The notes: generated by a model from the sequence alone, not told the origin. A DNA stretch of 12,584 bases from Leptolyngbyaceae cyanobacterium M65_K2018_010 (GCA_015295885.1 DVEE01000044.1:1-12584); one strand, 5' to 3'. Positions 1 to 7,188 are shown, counted from the first letter of the stretch. Numbers and translations: made by a program.

Positions 1-118
1 GTCCTGGCTGGAGCGGAGGAACCAACCTTTGGGGCTTATCTCAGGGCGAGTCGCTATCGCTAGAGAGGGGGATCTCTCACCCCTAGCCCGTCAGCTAACT
101 CCGTAGGCGTTGGGAGAG
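1..118 (+). ncRNA. c-di-AMP riboswitch aptamer (ydaO/yuaA type), 5' end cut by window edge
   Basis: Two blocks match the conserved core of the ydaO c-di-AMP riboswitch as I remember it. The first is at about 13-40 (GCGGAGGAACC, then a short loop, then TTTGGGGCTTATC). The second is at 87-109 (CCCGTCAGCTAACTCCGT followed by AGGCG). Between them, at 62-78, lies a variable GAGAG/CTCTC hairpin, as expected for the family. The 5' strand of helix P1, which should pair with the AGGCGTT region near 105-111, would lie before position 1, so the element is partial here. In this class, ligand binding generally lowers expression of the downstream gene; targets are often ion and osmolyte transport or cell-wall genes. 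The terminator at 182-208 and the permease gene at 247 fit that scheme. Identification is by eye; a covariance-model search would settle it. Confidence 0.88.
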
Positions 119-181
119 AACTGATTGGAAAGCTTTTTGAGTGCTATCCATAGTTCTCCTGGAACAGTGAGGAGTGGTCTG

Positions 182-208
182 AAAAAAGCCATAGTCATGG
201 CTTTTTTT
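182..208 (+). terminator. Intrinsic terminator of the riboswitch expression platform
   Basis: An 11-bp perfect stem pairs 182-192 (AAAAAAGCCAT) with 197-207 (ATGGCTTTTTT) around the loop AGTC. The 3' side ends in a run of seven T at 202-208. It lies between the c-di-AMP aptamer and the permease start codon at 247, where a ligand-dependent terminator belongs. A GCTTTTT segment at 132-138 is complementary to AAAAAGC at 183-189 and could act as antiterminator when the terminator is not formed; that part is inference. Confidence 0.85.
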
Positions 209-246
209 GCATTGCTTTAACCCTTAGCAACTGAAGGAGAAGCCGC

Positions 247-1584
247 ATGGAAACCTGGTCTGAAATCACGGCTACGGTGATTTTTTTCGGGGTAATTACC
301 CTGATCGCCACCGAACGCCTCCACTTGACCATTGCTGCTTTTTTGGGAGCCATGCTGCTTATTTTTCTGCATGTGCTGACCCTAGAGGAAGCGATTGGAT
401 ATATCGGTAAAAGCCATGCTACGCTGGCCCTCTTCTTTGGGGTCATGGTCATGGTGCGAGCCTTTGAACCGACCAAAATCTTTGAGTACCTGGCCACCCA
501 GATGGTGATTATGGCCAAGGGCGAAGGGTGGCGGTTGCTGCTGGGCATCGTAGCGATTACCACGCCAATCTGTGCCATGCTGCCGAATGCCACCACGGTT
601 ATGCTCCTGGCCCCATTGATCCCGACCCTGGCCCAGGAGATTAATGTCAACTTTGTCCCCCTGTTGATTTTGATGGTTTTTACAGCCAACAGCGCTGGTC
701 TACTCACTCTAGTTGGTGACCCCGCCACCTTTATTGTGGGCAGTTCCATCAACATCAGCTTTTTAGACTATCTGCTTAAGCTCAGCCTAGGCGGCGTAGT
801 GGCGATCGCCACCATCGTTGTGATGCTGCCGAGGTTGTTTCCCAAAACCTGGAACAAAAAGCTGGATAACCTCAATCAACTCCCCCATCCAGTGGTCAAC
901 CACCCTCGCATGTTGCTCCTCGGAGGCATTGTGGTTGCCCTAGTCTTAGTCATGTTCATGGTGGGAGAACAGCTACCCGTGCCGATTTCACCAGCGGCGA
1001 TCGCCCTGCTCGGAGCAGTTCTCTGTCTGTTACTCACCCATCACAGCGGCATTGATACCGTCCATAACATTCTGCGTGACGTCGATTGGAGCACTCTGAT
1101 CTTCTTCATGAGCGTGTTTGTGCTGATTGGCGGATTACAGGAAACTGGGGTGATTAGCGATGCCTCAGTGCTCTTAGCAGCCCTGATTGGCCAGAATATT
1201 GCCTTGGGCTCCATTCTGCTGCTGTTTGTCGTGGGCCTTCTGTCCAGCCTCATTCCCAACATTCCCCTGGTGGTGGCTATGGTGCCTCTACTGAAGGAGT
1301 ATTTAGTCAATGTGAATTTGGCTGGCCCAGACTTACTCTCCCCCAATTTTGCCGGCCAGGTGCCTCCAGAAACCTTTCCCCTCTTTGCAGCCATGATGTT
1401 TGGGGCCACCCTGGGGGGCAACGGCACCCTAGTCGGCGCTTCGTCAAACATTGTGGCTGCAGGGATTGCCGAACAACATGGCAAGCCGATTTCCTTCAAG
1501 ACCTTTTTGGCCTACGGTCTGCCGATGATGGGCTTGCAGTTGATCACCATTAGCCTCTTCATGGTGATTCGGTTTTTCCTGTAG
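247..1584 (+). CDS. Ion-transporter-superfamily permease (ArsB/CitM/SLC13-like), under c-di-AMP riboswitch
   Basis: A 445-aa, very hydrophobic inner-membrane protein with roughly ten or more membrane segments. Two inverted-repeat-like halves carry the hallmarks of the CitM/ArsB/SLC13/P-protein group. The first half has NATTVMLLAP (114-123) and GDPATFIVGSS (157-167). The second has PNIPLVVAMVP (337-347) and GGNGTLVGASSN (390-401), continuing to AAGIAEQHG. These re-entrant loops normally bind the transported anion or cation. The substrate (carboxylate, arsenite, Na+/H+ or another ion) cannot be read from the sequence. The start is well supported: AAGGAG at 234-239 sits 7 nt before ATG. The gene stands alone behind a c-di-AMP aptamer plus terminator, so it should be repressed when c-di-AMP is high, which points to a role in ion or osmotic balance. 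It converges with the hydrolase gene at 1640. The family call is firm; the substrate is open. Confidence 0.9.
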   Translation: METWSEITATVIFFGVITLIATERLHLTIAAFLGAMLLIFLHVLTLEEAIGYIGKSHATLALFFGVMVMVRAFEPTKIFEYLATQMVIMAKGEGWRLLLGIVAITTPICAMLPNATTVMLLAPLIPTLAQEINVNFVPLLILMVFTANSAGLLTLVGDPATFIVGSSINISFLDYLLKLSLGGVVAIATIVVMLPRLFPKTWNKKLDNLNQLPHPVVNHPRMLLLGGIVVALVLVMFMVGEQLPVPISPAAIALLGAVLCLLLTHHSGIDTVHNILRDVDWSTLIFFMSVFVLIGGLQETGVISDASVLLAALIGQNIALGSILLLFVVGLLSSLIPNIPLVVAMVPLLKEYLVNVNLAGPDLLSPNFAGQVPPETFPLFAAMMFGATLGGNGTLVGASSNIVAAGIAEQHGKPISFKTFLAYGLPMMGLQLITISLFMVIRFFL

Positions 1585-1599
1585 CCCGCCTTGAGAGAG

Positions 1600-1640
1600 G
1601 CCCACTATCCATATAGGGAGGTCATCCATGGGGAGTGGGC
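1600..1640. terminator. Imperfect hairpin between convergent genes
   Basis: GCCCACT at 1600-1606 pairs with AGTGGGC at 1634-1640. The stem extends inward through CCAT (1609-1612) and ATGG (1628-1631) with one mismatch and one G-U pair. It fills the 55-bp gap between the permease stop and the hydrolase stop, a usual place for a two-way 3'-end structure. There is no clear U-run on either side, so a terminator role is only suggested by position. Confidence 0.35.
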
Positions 1641-3316
1641 TAAAAGCTAGGGGACTCCAGCAAAGGTTCCAGTTGAGGCGGCAGGGTTCTCACCAGGTGC
1701 AGGGGGCGGTCATTGGTGCTGATGGCTTCCACATAGGCGGCCGTTAAAAAGGGAGAATACTCTAGTCGGCCTGCCCCGTAAACCTGGCTAAAAGCCACTA
1801 TTAGGGACTTGTTAACCCCACGAGTCATGACCAGGGCCTCTTCGATGCTCTGCTCAAAATACTCATCCATACTCAGTAGATTGTTGATCAGTCGGGTAAA
1901 GTTGGGACTGTGGGAGGTATTCTCGGCCAGATAGAGGTAACGCTCTGGGCCGGTAAGCCAGCTAAAGGCAGCCACCTGTTGGGGCACGACGGGAGCTAAA
2001 ATGTCAAACTCGCCGCCGAAAATCATCACAGGCAGTTGCAACCGGCGAATCCCGCTAGGTCCAAACAGGTTAGAAACCGGGGTAAAAGCCATCACTAGCT
2101 TGACCCGGGGATCCTCTACGCCCTCCTGCCCTAGTCGTTGAACGGCTGGGGGATTATCTAGCAGGTCCAGAGCACGACACTCCAGGACCAGGGCCGCATC
2201 CGCCACAATGTTAGCCGTAGGGTTACACCGTTGGGCCAGGCGCTCAAAATCGATAGTGCCCCCCCCCACCGCCAGGGCCGTGTATCCTCCCAGGGAGTGC
2301 CCCACCACCGTGACAGCATCGAGGTTTAATCGACCGTCAAAGGTGCTAGTGTTCATGCGGGCTAACTCATCCAGCAAGAAGCTAACGTCTAAGGGACGAT
2401 CGAGAAATTCTTCCGCCTTAAAGCTTTCCCTGGAAAGCCCCGTAAGCATAGCCTGCTGGAGGGTAAAGTTACTGCCAATGTGCTCTGGCAAGGCCACGAC
2501 AAAGCCGTGGGAGGCTACGTGGGCGGCTATATCCAGAAAGCTGGCGGGGCTATCGCCCAGACCGTGGGATAGCACCACGACCGGGATGGGGCCAGGCACG
2601 GCCGCTAGATTCTGGGGTACGACCAGTTCGGCCGGATAGATGCGATTTCGGGCTCTGTCCTGCAAAACCAAGGAAATCTGACGACTGCCGTAGGGGCCGG
2701 GCTGGGTTAAATCGGGCAGGGCCGCCAGGTCGAGAGGGGGTGGTTGGGCGGCATCGGCCAGGGATTGCTGTTTGATCACCGCCACTACCTTCTGGGTTAC
2801 CTCTACCTCCTGAATGACCTGGTTAGCCCGTTGCAAAACTTGAACTAGGTCCAGCCGCATGGCCTCAGTGGGGAACCGCTCTATAACCTCGAGCAGGGAA
2901 ATGTCTTGATCCTCTGCCACCGCTTGAATGATGGCGGCTCGTAGGGCCCGTTGACCATTGAGTCGAGCTGAGGTTTGGGTAAACTGCCCCACAAACAAGA
3001 GCGTCTGCTCCCCCATGGAGTCATAGAACCACTGGGAAACCGGAATGAGGTCCACGGCTCGGTTGGCGGTTAAGGCGACCCTAAAGGTTTCCCGCTGTTC
3101 TGGACTGAGTCGACGCAAAAAGGTGGAGAGGGGTTCATCCAGTTCTCCGGTAGCTGCAAATTTTTGCAGAGAGGGCACCGGTAGGGTACGGCTGAAGGGC
3201 CCAAAATCTAGGACTACCTCCTCAGCCGCCGCTGCGGGTAAAGCGGCCGCAGCGAGGGTCGCTAAACTGAGGATTAGGGCACGCGTGGGCCATGGTAAAC
3301 CAGGCAGACTGAGCAT
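1640..3316 (-). CDS. Secreted alpha/beta hydrolase with N-terminal DUF1400-type domain
   Basis: 558 aa. Residues 1-31 look like a signal peptide: an Arg near position 12, a hydrophobic ALILSLATLAAAALP stretch, then an AxA cleavage region, so the product is probably exported to the periplasm or thylakoid lumen. Residues about 32-165 resemble the DUF1400 domain found before alpha/beta hydrolase domains in cyanobacteria. The hydrolase fold follows from about 215. It has an oxyanion-type SHG at 250-252, a nucleophile elbow GHSLGG with Ser341, an acid at Asp438 in GGEFD, and His469 in NTSHS, a complete catalytic triad. The core resembles the dienelactone hydrolase/PAF-acetylhydrolase-like group, so an esterase or lipase activity is likely, but the substrate is unknown. 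The ATG at 3316 has no clear Shine-Dalgarno, but it gives a sensible signal peptide. It is divergent from the osmoprotectant operon, sharing the 97-bp intergenic region. Confidence 0.88.
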   Translation of the reverse strand: MLSLPGLPWPTRALILSLATLAAAALPAAAAEEVVLDFGPFSRTLPVPSLQKFAATGELDEPLSTFLRRLSPEQRETFRVALTANRAVDLIPVSQWFYDSMGEQTLLFVGQFTQTSARLNGQRALRAAIIQAVAEDQDISLLEVIERFPTEAMRLDLVQVLQRANQVIQEVEVTQKVVAVIKQQSLADAAQPPPLDLAALPDLTQPGPYGSRQISLVLQDRARNRIYPAELVVPQNLAAVPGPIPVVVLSHGLGDSPASFLDIAAHVASHGFVVALPEHIGSNFTLQQAMLTGLSRESFKAEEFLDRPLDVSFLLDELARMNTSTFDGRLNLDAVTVVGHSLGGYTALAVGGGTIDFERLAQRCNPTANIVADAALVLECRALDLLDNPPAVQRLGQEGVEDPRVKLVMAFTPVSNLFGPSGIRRLQLPVMIFGGEFDILAPVVPQQVAAFSWLTGPERYLYLAENTSHSPNFTRLINNLLSMDEYFEQSIEEALVMTRGVNKSLIVAFSQVYGAGRLEYSPFLTAAYVEAISTNDRPLHLVRTLPPQLEPLLESPSF

Positions 3317-3413
3317 AGGGTGATGGGGCGAGACATGAGCAAACCACGTTCCCCATTGTGCCGGAAAATTATCATGGGCTGATAGAAAGGTCTCAACGGA
3401 AGAAACGCTTAGG
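3317..3413. promoter_or_regulatory. Divergent intergenic region (hydrolase / osmoprotectant operon)
   Basis: These 97 bases separate two divergently transcribed units and must hold the start signals of the ABC operon and probably of the hydrolase. I see an AT-rich patch around 3365-3374 (AAAATTATCA) but no convincing -35/-10 pair and no clear operator. Only position supports a regulatory role. Confidence 0.4.
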
Positions 3414-4316
3414 ATGAAATGTTCTCGACGGTCCTTTAATCAGATTGGCTTGGGGGCGGTAGCGGCCCTCATGGTGATGGCCTGTGGTGACCGTGGCGGC
3501 GATGCGCTCAATGTAGGCTCTAAGGACTTCACCGAGCAACGGATTATCGGCGAGTTGTATGCCCTCATGCTGGAGGAAAACGGCTTTACGGTGAATCGCA
3601 AGTTCAATCTGGGTGGAACCCCTGTGGTGCAGTCGGCGATCGAGAGCGGTGAAATAGACCTTTATCCCGAATATACCGGCACGGCTTTGCTCACCGTCCT
3701 GAAACTGCCCGCCAACAGCGACCCCCAGGCGGTTTACGAAATTGTTCAGCAGGAATACCAAAATCGCTTTGATCTGGTCTGGCTCGATCCATCGCCCATG
3801 AACAATACCCAGGCCTTGGCGATGACCGAACAGCGCGCCGATGAACTGGACATTCGCACCATCTCTGAGTTTGTCGCCCAGGCCAATAACCTGGTGTTGA
3901 TTGGGCCACCAGAATTTGAGATTCGCGAAGATGGCCTGCCCGGCTTGCGGGAAACCTATGGCAGTTTCTCCCTGAAGGGGTACAAGGCGGTGGATGCTGG
4001 GTTGCGCTATAAAGGCTTGCTGGATGGCGAAGCCGATGTAGTGGTAGCCTTTGGCACCGATGGTGAAATCAATGCTTTTAATCTGGTGGTATTAGTCGAC
4101 GATAAGGCCCTGTTTCCGCCCTACCAGATTGCACCGGTGGTCAGTCAGGCGGCCCTGGACAAAAACCCGGCCATCGCCGAAACCTTGAATCAGTTGTCCC
4201 CCCTCATCAATGACGAGGTAATGCGTCAGCTCAATTACGAAGTCAGCGGCAACAAGCGAGAACCAGCGGATGTGGCCCGGGAGTTTTTGGTCAACAAAGG
4301 GTTGATTGAGGAATAA
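3414..4316 (+). CDS. Osmoprotectant (glycine betaine/choline type) ABC transporter, substrate-binding lipoprotein
   Basis: 300 aa, the extracytoplasmic receptor of a type-I ABC importer. The N-terminus has a twin-arginine-like SRRSFN (4-9), a short hydrophobic segment, and VMAC with Cys24 as probable lipidation site. It thus looks like a Tat- or Sec-exported lipoprotein. The mature part has the OpuAC/OsmX-family features: GSKDFTEQ (35-42), GGTPVVQSAIESGEIDLYPEY with IDLYPEYTGT at 81-90, and the distal FGTDGEINAFN-VVLVDD block (213-230). Tyr84 and Tyr87 in the YPEYTG motif are candidates for the aromatic cage that holds the quaternary amine. Length is normal. The start ATG at 3414 has only a weak upstream GGAAG but gives an intact signal peptide. 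It is first gene of a binding protein-ATPase-permease operon, 18 nt before the next start. Betaine, choline, proline betaine or carnitine cannot be told apart here. Confidence 0.92.
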   Translation: MKCSRRSFNQIGLGAVAALMVMACGDRGGDALNVGSKDFTEQRIIGELYALMLEENGFTVNRKFNLGGTPVVQSAIESGEIDLYPEYTGTALLTVLKLPANSDPQAVYEIVQQEYQNRFDLVWLDPSPMNNTQALAMTEQRADELDIRTISEFVAQANNLVLIGPPEFEIREDGLPGLRETYGSFSLKGYKAVDAGLRYKGLLDGEADVVVAFGTDGEINAFNLVVLVDDKALFPPYQIAPVVSQAALDKNPAIAETLNQLSPLINDEVMRQLNYEVSGNKREPADVAREFLVNKGLIEE

Positions 4317-4334
4317 ACCGCTGGGGATTAAGCC

Positions 4335-5306
4335 ATGGGTGATCTGCAATTTGAGGAAGTTTCCCTACGTTTTCCCAGTGAATCGCGACCAGCGGTCCAC
4401 CACGTCACTGGTCAGATTCACTCCGGTGAGGTGGTAGTGATTTTGGGCCCCTCGGGCTGTGGCAAAACCACCCTGCTCAAGATGGTCAATCGCCTCTACG
4501 AACCGACCAGTGGCCAGATCTTTTTGGATGGAGTGAATATTCAAAAGCTCAAGGTCACTCGACTGAGGCAGCAAATTGGCTACGTGATTCAACAGGCCGG
4601 CCTGTTTCCCCACATGACGGTGGCGGCCAATATTGCCGTTGTGCCCAGGCTACTGGGTTGGCCCAAACCTCAAATCCAGGCTCGCATTGACGAAATGCTG
4701 GACCTGGTGAGGCTATCTCCAGGGGAATTTCGCCACCGCTACCCGGCTCAGCTCTCCGGTGGACAACAGCAGCGGGTGGGGATTGCCCGGGCCCTGGCGG
4801 GTAACCCGACCATGCTGTTGATGGACGAACCCTTTGGGGCGATCGATGGGATTACTCGCACCGCTCTGCAGGATGAGATTCTGCGCTTGCAACGGCAACT
4901 CAAAAAAACCATTCTGTTTGTCTCCCACGATGTGGAAGAGGCCCTGCGCCTAGCCGATCGCATTCTGGTGATGCGACAGGGAGAGGTGGTGCAGTTCGAC
5001 TCACCCCTGACCCTACTGACCCAGCCAGCCGATGAATTTGTGTACACCCTTCTGGGCGCCGATGATATGGTCCGCCAGCTAGGGGTGCTACCCGTATCAG
5101 CGGCAATGACCGCAATCCCCCCCGAGGACCACAACGGTGCGCGTCCCACCCTGTCTCCCCAGGACAACCTGCGAGAGGCCCTCTCCCTGATCCTGCGGAC
5201 GGGGGCCCCGGCCCTGACGATCTCCCAGGCCGGACAGCCGGTGGGGCTACTCACCCTGGAACGGATTCGCAAATTGGCGGTGGGCAAGGGGGGCACCCCC
5301 CCATGA
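4335..5306 (+). CDS. Osmoprotectant ABC transporter, ATP-binding protein with short CBS-like tail
   Basis: 323 aa, cytoplasmic ATPase of the importer. All ABC motifs are present: Walker A GPSGCGKT (38-45), Q-loop near 86-87, signature LSGGQ (140-144), Walker B LLMDE (161-165), and H-loop His198 in SHD. Residues about 272-315 (LSPQDNLREALSLILRTGAPALTISQ, then GQPVGLLTLERIRKL) look like a single CBS repeat. Betaine/carnitine ATPases such as OpuCA are usually near 380-400 aa with two CBS repeats that sense ionic strength and, in Firmicutes, bind c-di-AMP. The tail here has room for only one, so a classical intramolecular CBS pair is not possible; a pair across the dimer is possible. The TGA stop overlaps the next ATG (ATGA at 5303-5306), suggesting translational coupling with the permease gene. 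Confidence 0.92.
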   Translation: MGDLQFEEVSLRFPSESRPAVHHVTGQIHSGEVVVILGPSGCGKTTLLKMVNRLYEPTSGQIFLDGVNIQKLKVTRLRQQIGYVIQQAGLFPHMTVAANIAVVPRLLGWPKPQIQARIDEMLDLVRLSPGEFRHRYPAQLSGGQQQRVGIARALAGNPTMLLMDEPFGAIDGITRTALQDEILRLQRQLKKTILFVSHDVEEALRLADRILVMRQGEVVQFDSPLTLLTQPADEFVYTLLGADDMVRQLGVLPVSAAMTAIPPEDHNGARPTLSPQDNLREALSLILRTGAPALTISQAGQPVGLLTLERIRKLAVGKGGTPP

Positions 5307-5959
5307 GCTATCTACTCAGTCATCCTGGCGATCTGCTTGCCCTGCTGGGACAACACCTAGGGATGACGGGGTTAGCCCTGGCGATCGCGATTTTCCTGGC
5401 CGTGCCCTTAGCCCTGCTCGTGGCTCGATTACCCTGGCTGAATATCCCCATCCTGGGGAGTTTAGGGGTGCTTTACACTATCCCCAGTTTGGCCCTGATG
5501 ATTTTCCTGGTACCCATCTTTGGCCTCAATGCCACCTCGGTGATTGTGGCTATGGTGCTCTACGCCCAAGTGATTTTAGTCCGCCACCTGAGCGTCGGCC
5601 TAGCCGGCCTTGACCCTGACGTAATGGCAGCGGCTCGGGCCATGGGGATGAATCTGTGGCAGCGTTGGTGGTGGGTACAGGTGCCCCTGGTGTTACCGGT
5701 TTTTCTGGCCGGGGTCAGGTTGGCAACGATTGTCGCCATCGCGATCGCCACCATCGGGGCTAAATTCAATGCCGGGGGGCTGGGAAAGCTGCTCTTCGAT
5801 GGCCTTCAAACCAACCGTTACGACAAAATTGTGGCCGGTGCCATCGCGGTCGCGGCCCTGGCCTTGGCGATGAATGGCCTCCTGCTATGGCTGGAGCAGC
5901 TCTGCCCCGGCCCAGGTCGGCGGAAATCTGCCCCCGGGCCGCCGGAGCCCTTGGGTTAG
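5303..5959 (+). CDS. Osmoprotectant ABC transporter, permease
   Basis: 218 aa, inner-membrane channel subunit of the binding-protein-dependent family (OpuCB/ProW/YehW-like). There are about five or six hydrophobic segments (roughly 20-42, 48-72, 78-95, 130-152, 178-198). The cytoplasmic EAA-type loop is AGLDPDVMAAARAMGMNLWQ (101-120), where the conserved Gly is G115, followed by the QVPLVLP turn. The VLYTIPSLALMIFLVP block (56-71) is typical of the osmoprotectant branch. Its start overlaps the ATPase stop by 4 bp. Only one permease gene is present. Systems of the OpuC/YehYW type often have two different permeases, so this one would work as a homodimer or with a partner encoded elsewhere. The tail after about 200 (PGPGRRKSAPGPPEP) is low-complexity, Pro-rich and poorly conserved-looking. 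Confidence 0.9.
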   Translation: MSYLLSHPGDLLALLGQHLGMTGLALAIAIFLAVPLALLVARLPWLNIPILGSLGVLYTIPSLALMIFLVPIFGLNATSVIVAMVLYAQVILVRHLSVGLAGLDPDVMAAARAMGMNLWQRWWWVQVPLVLPVFLAGVRLATIVAIAIATIGAKFNAGGLGKLLFDGLQTNRYDKIVAGAIAVAALALAMNGLLLWLEQLCPGPGRRKSAPGPPEPLG

Positions 5960-5971
5960 GTCAGCCGCTTA

Positions 5972-6045
5972 GAACTGCACGTAGGTGGGTGCAATTCAAT
6001 AGAAGATGTCAGCGGGGGTGGAGGGGTGCCCCCCGGCCTGGGGGC
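5972..6045 (+). terminator. Two hairpins just after the osmoprotectant operon
   Basis: A first stem pairs GAACTGCAC (5972-5980) with GTGCAATTC (5989-5997) with one mismatch and begins 12 nt after the permease stop. A second, GC-only stem pairs GCCCCC (6028-6033) with GGGGGC (6040-6045) and is followed by TTCGTCGT, not a true U-run. They probably mark the 3' end of the operon transcript, either as a weak terminator or an RNA-stabilising end; the sequence does not decide which. Confidence 0.4.
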
Positions 6046-6088
6046 TTCGTCGTGAGCCGCTCAGCCGAACGGCGCAGCCCTCAAAATT

Positions 6089-6128
6089 CCTGCTTACAAT
6101 TTCCCTGCTTACCCTTCATCCTGCTTAC
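6089..6128. repeat. Three short tandem repeats CCTGCTTAC
   Basis: The 9-mer CCTGCTTAC occurs at 6089-6097, 6104-6112 and 6120-6128, a period of 15-16 bases with AT-rich or TC-rich spacers. It sits directly downstream of the cobS stop codon and between the converging 3' ends of the osmoprotectant operon and cobS. Function unknown; short tandem repeats of this kind are common in cyanobacterial spacers. Confidence 0.6.
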
Positions 6129-6134
6129 CATCCA

Positions 6135-6965
6135 TTAGACACGGCCACTCAACTGGGAGAGGAGCGACCCCAGGCAGAGCACCAGGGTTTCCGTCCATTC
6201 TAAGGTGGCTCCGTAGGTGTCACCGGTATGGCCGCCTAGACGTTGGTTTAACCAAGCTCCGGTGCCCAGGGCCGCCAGTATACCGCCCACCAGACTACCC
6301 AGGGCCCACCAAGTTTGCTCTGGGTGTAACCCCGCCCACAATCCCGTAACGAACACTCCCAGGCCCAGGCCCAGCAGAATATCCTGGGGCAGGCGCAGGT
6401 GGGCCTGGTGCAGGGCACCTTTTCCTGCCGGCCTGAGGTAAGGGTAGCGGGCGACCGCGACTACTTGCCCCCAACGCCCCCACAGAGCTGCCAGAACCAA
6501 CCACCATCCCCGACCTAGGGCGAGGTCCGCCAGGGCCAGGGTTTTGAGGCCTAAAATAGCGATCGCAGCCATGGTGCCAAAGGCCCCGGTGCGGCTATCC
6601 GCCATCACCTCTAGGCGTCGCTGGGGATCCATGGCGGCCAAACCATCGGCGGTATCCATGGCACCATCCAGGTGCAGGCCGCCGGTCAACCAAAGCCACA
6701 GGCCCACGACCAGACCACTGGTCAAGTTCCTAGAGACCCCTAACCACCCTAGCCCCCCATCCACTAGCGCCAACCCTCCGCCCAACATCACCCCAATCAA
6801 CGGGGCCAGGGCGGCGATGCCCCTAAAGCTAGGCTGCCACTGGCCTGGCCAGGGCAAGCGGGTATAAAACAGAACTGCCCCCCCTAGGCGAGCCCAAAGC
6901 CCGCCCCTACCCTGAGTGTCTGGCGCTAGCAAGTTGGTTCTGTTAGGGTCCGATGACAGAAGCAT
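6135..6965 (-). CDS. cobS: Adenosylcobinamide-GDP ribazoletransferase (cobalamin synthase)
   Basis: 276 aa, an inner-membrane enzyme of late cobalamin synthesis. It joins adenosylcobinamide-GDP with alpha-ribazole (or its phosphate), releasing GMP, to give adenosylcobalamin or its 5'-phosphate; in cyanobacteria the natural product is pseudocobalamin, with adenine as lower base. The family signature GGLHLDGAMDTADGL lies at 95-109, an Asp-rich loop expected to hold Mg2+. The C-terminal GHTGDTYGATLEWTE motif is at 245-259. The FYTRLPWP segment (33-40) and several hydrophobic helices also fit CobS, and the length is slightly above the usual ~250 aa. On the minus strand AAGGAGGG lies immediately before the ATG, unusually close, so the true start could be debated, but no better in-frame start exists before the conserved region. 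No other cobalamin gene is adjacent. Confidence 0.95.
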   Translation of the reverse strand: MLLSSDPNRTNLLAPDTQGRGGLWARLGGAVLFYTRLPWPGQWQPSFRGIAALAPLIGVMLGGGLALVDGGLGWLGVSRNLTSGLVVGLWLWLTGGLHLDGAMDTADGLAAMDPQRRLEVMADSRTGAFGTMAAIAILGLKTLALADLALGRGWWLVLAALWGRWGQVVAVARYPYLRPAGKGALHQAHLRLPQDILLGLGLGVFVTGLWAGLHPEQTWWALGSLVGGILAALGTGAWLNQRLGGHTGDTYGATLEWTETLVLCLGSLLSQLSGRV

Positions 6966-7188
6966 CCCTCCTTGATCTGGGCGCGATTTCCGTTCCCTTT
7001 GGATTCTGAAGCCGTTCTAGGGAAGCCAGCATCTAAAGGCTGGCGACGGGCCGCCAGGTAAGCCTGGCCAGAAGAAACCGGATCAGGGGCAGATCATTCC
7101 CAGAAAGATCGAGTATTGTGGATGTAGAAGTTCGGGAGTCAGGTTCATCACCCTGCTCCTCGAATTGCCGTAGCGCGGTTAAAGGTTT
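6966..7188. promoter_or_regulatory. Divergent intergenic region with two small hairpins
   Basis: These 223 bases separate cobS (minus) from the 151-aa gene (plus) and should carry both promoters. Two 6-bp hairpins lie in tandem: GCCAGC (7025-7030) with GCTGGC (7039-7044), and GCCAGG (7053-7058) with CCTGGC (7063-7068, loop TAAG). I looked for a cobalamin riboswitch in front of cobS and did not find the B12-box consensus. No promoter could be assigned with confidence. Confidence 0.4.

Noticed and set aside
5887..6138. Open frame on the plus strand spanning the permease end and the spacer
   Set aside because: It overlaps the permease tail in another frame and its translation is low-complexity and unrecognisable.
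6966..7100. Cobalamin riboswitch in front of cobS
   Set aside because: The B12-box consensus and the conserved core were not found on the minus strand; only small hairpins of other sequence are present.
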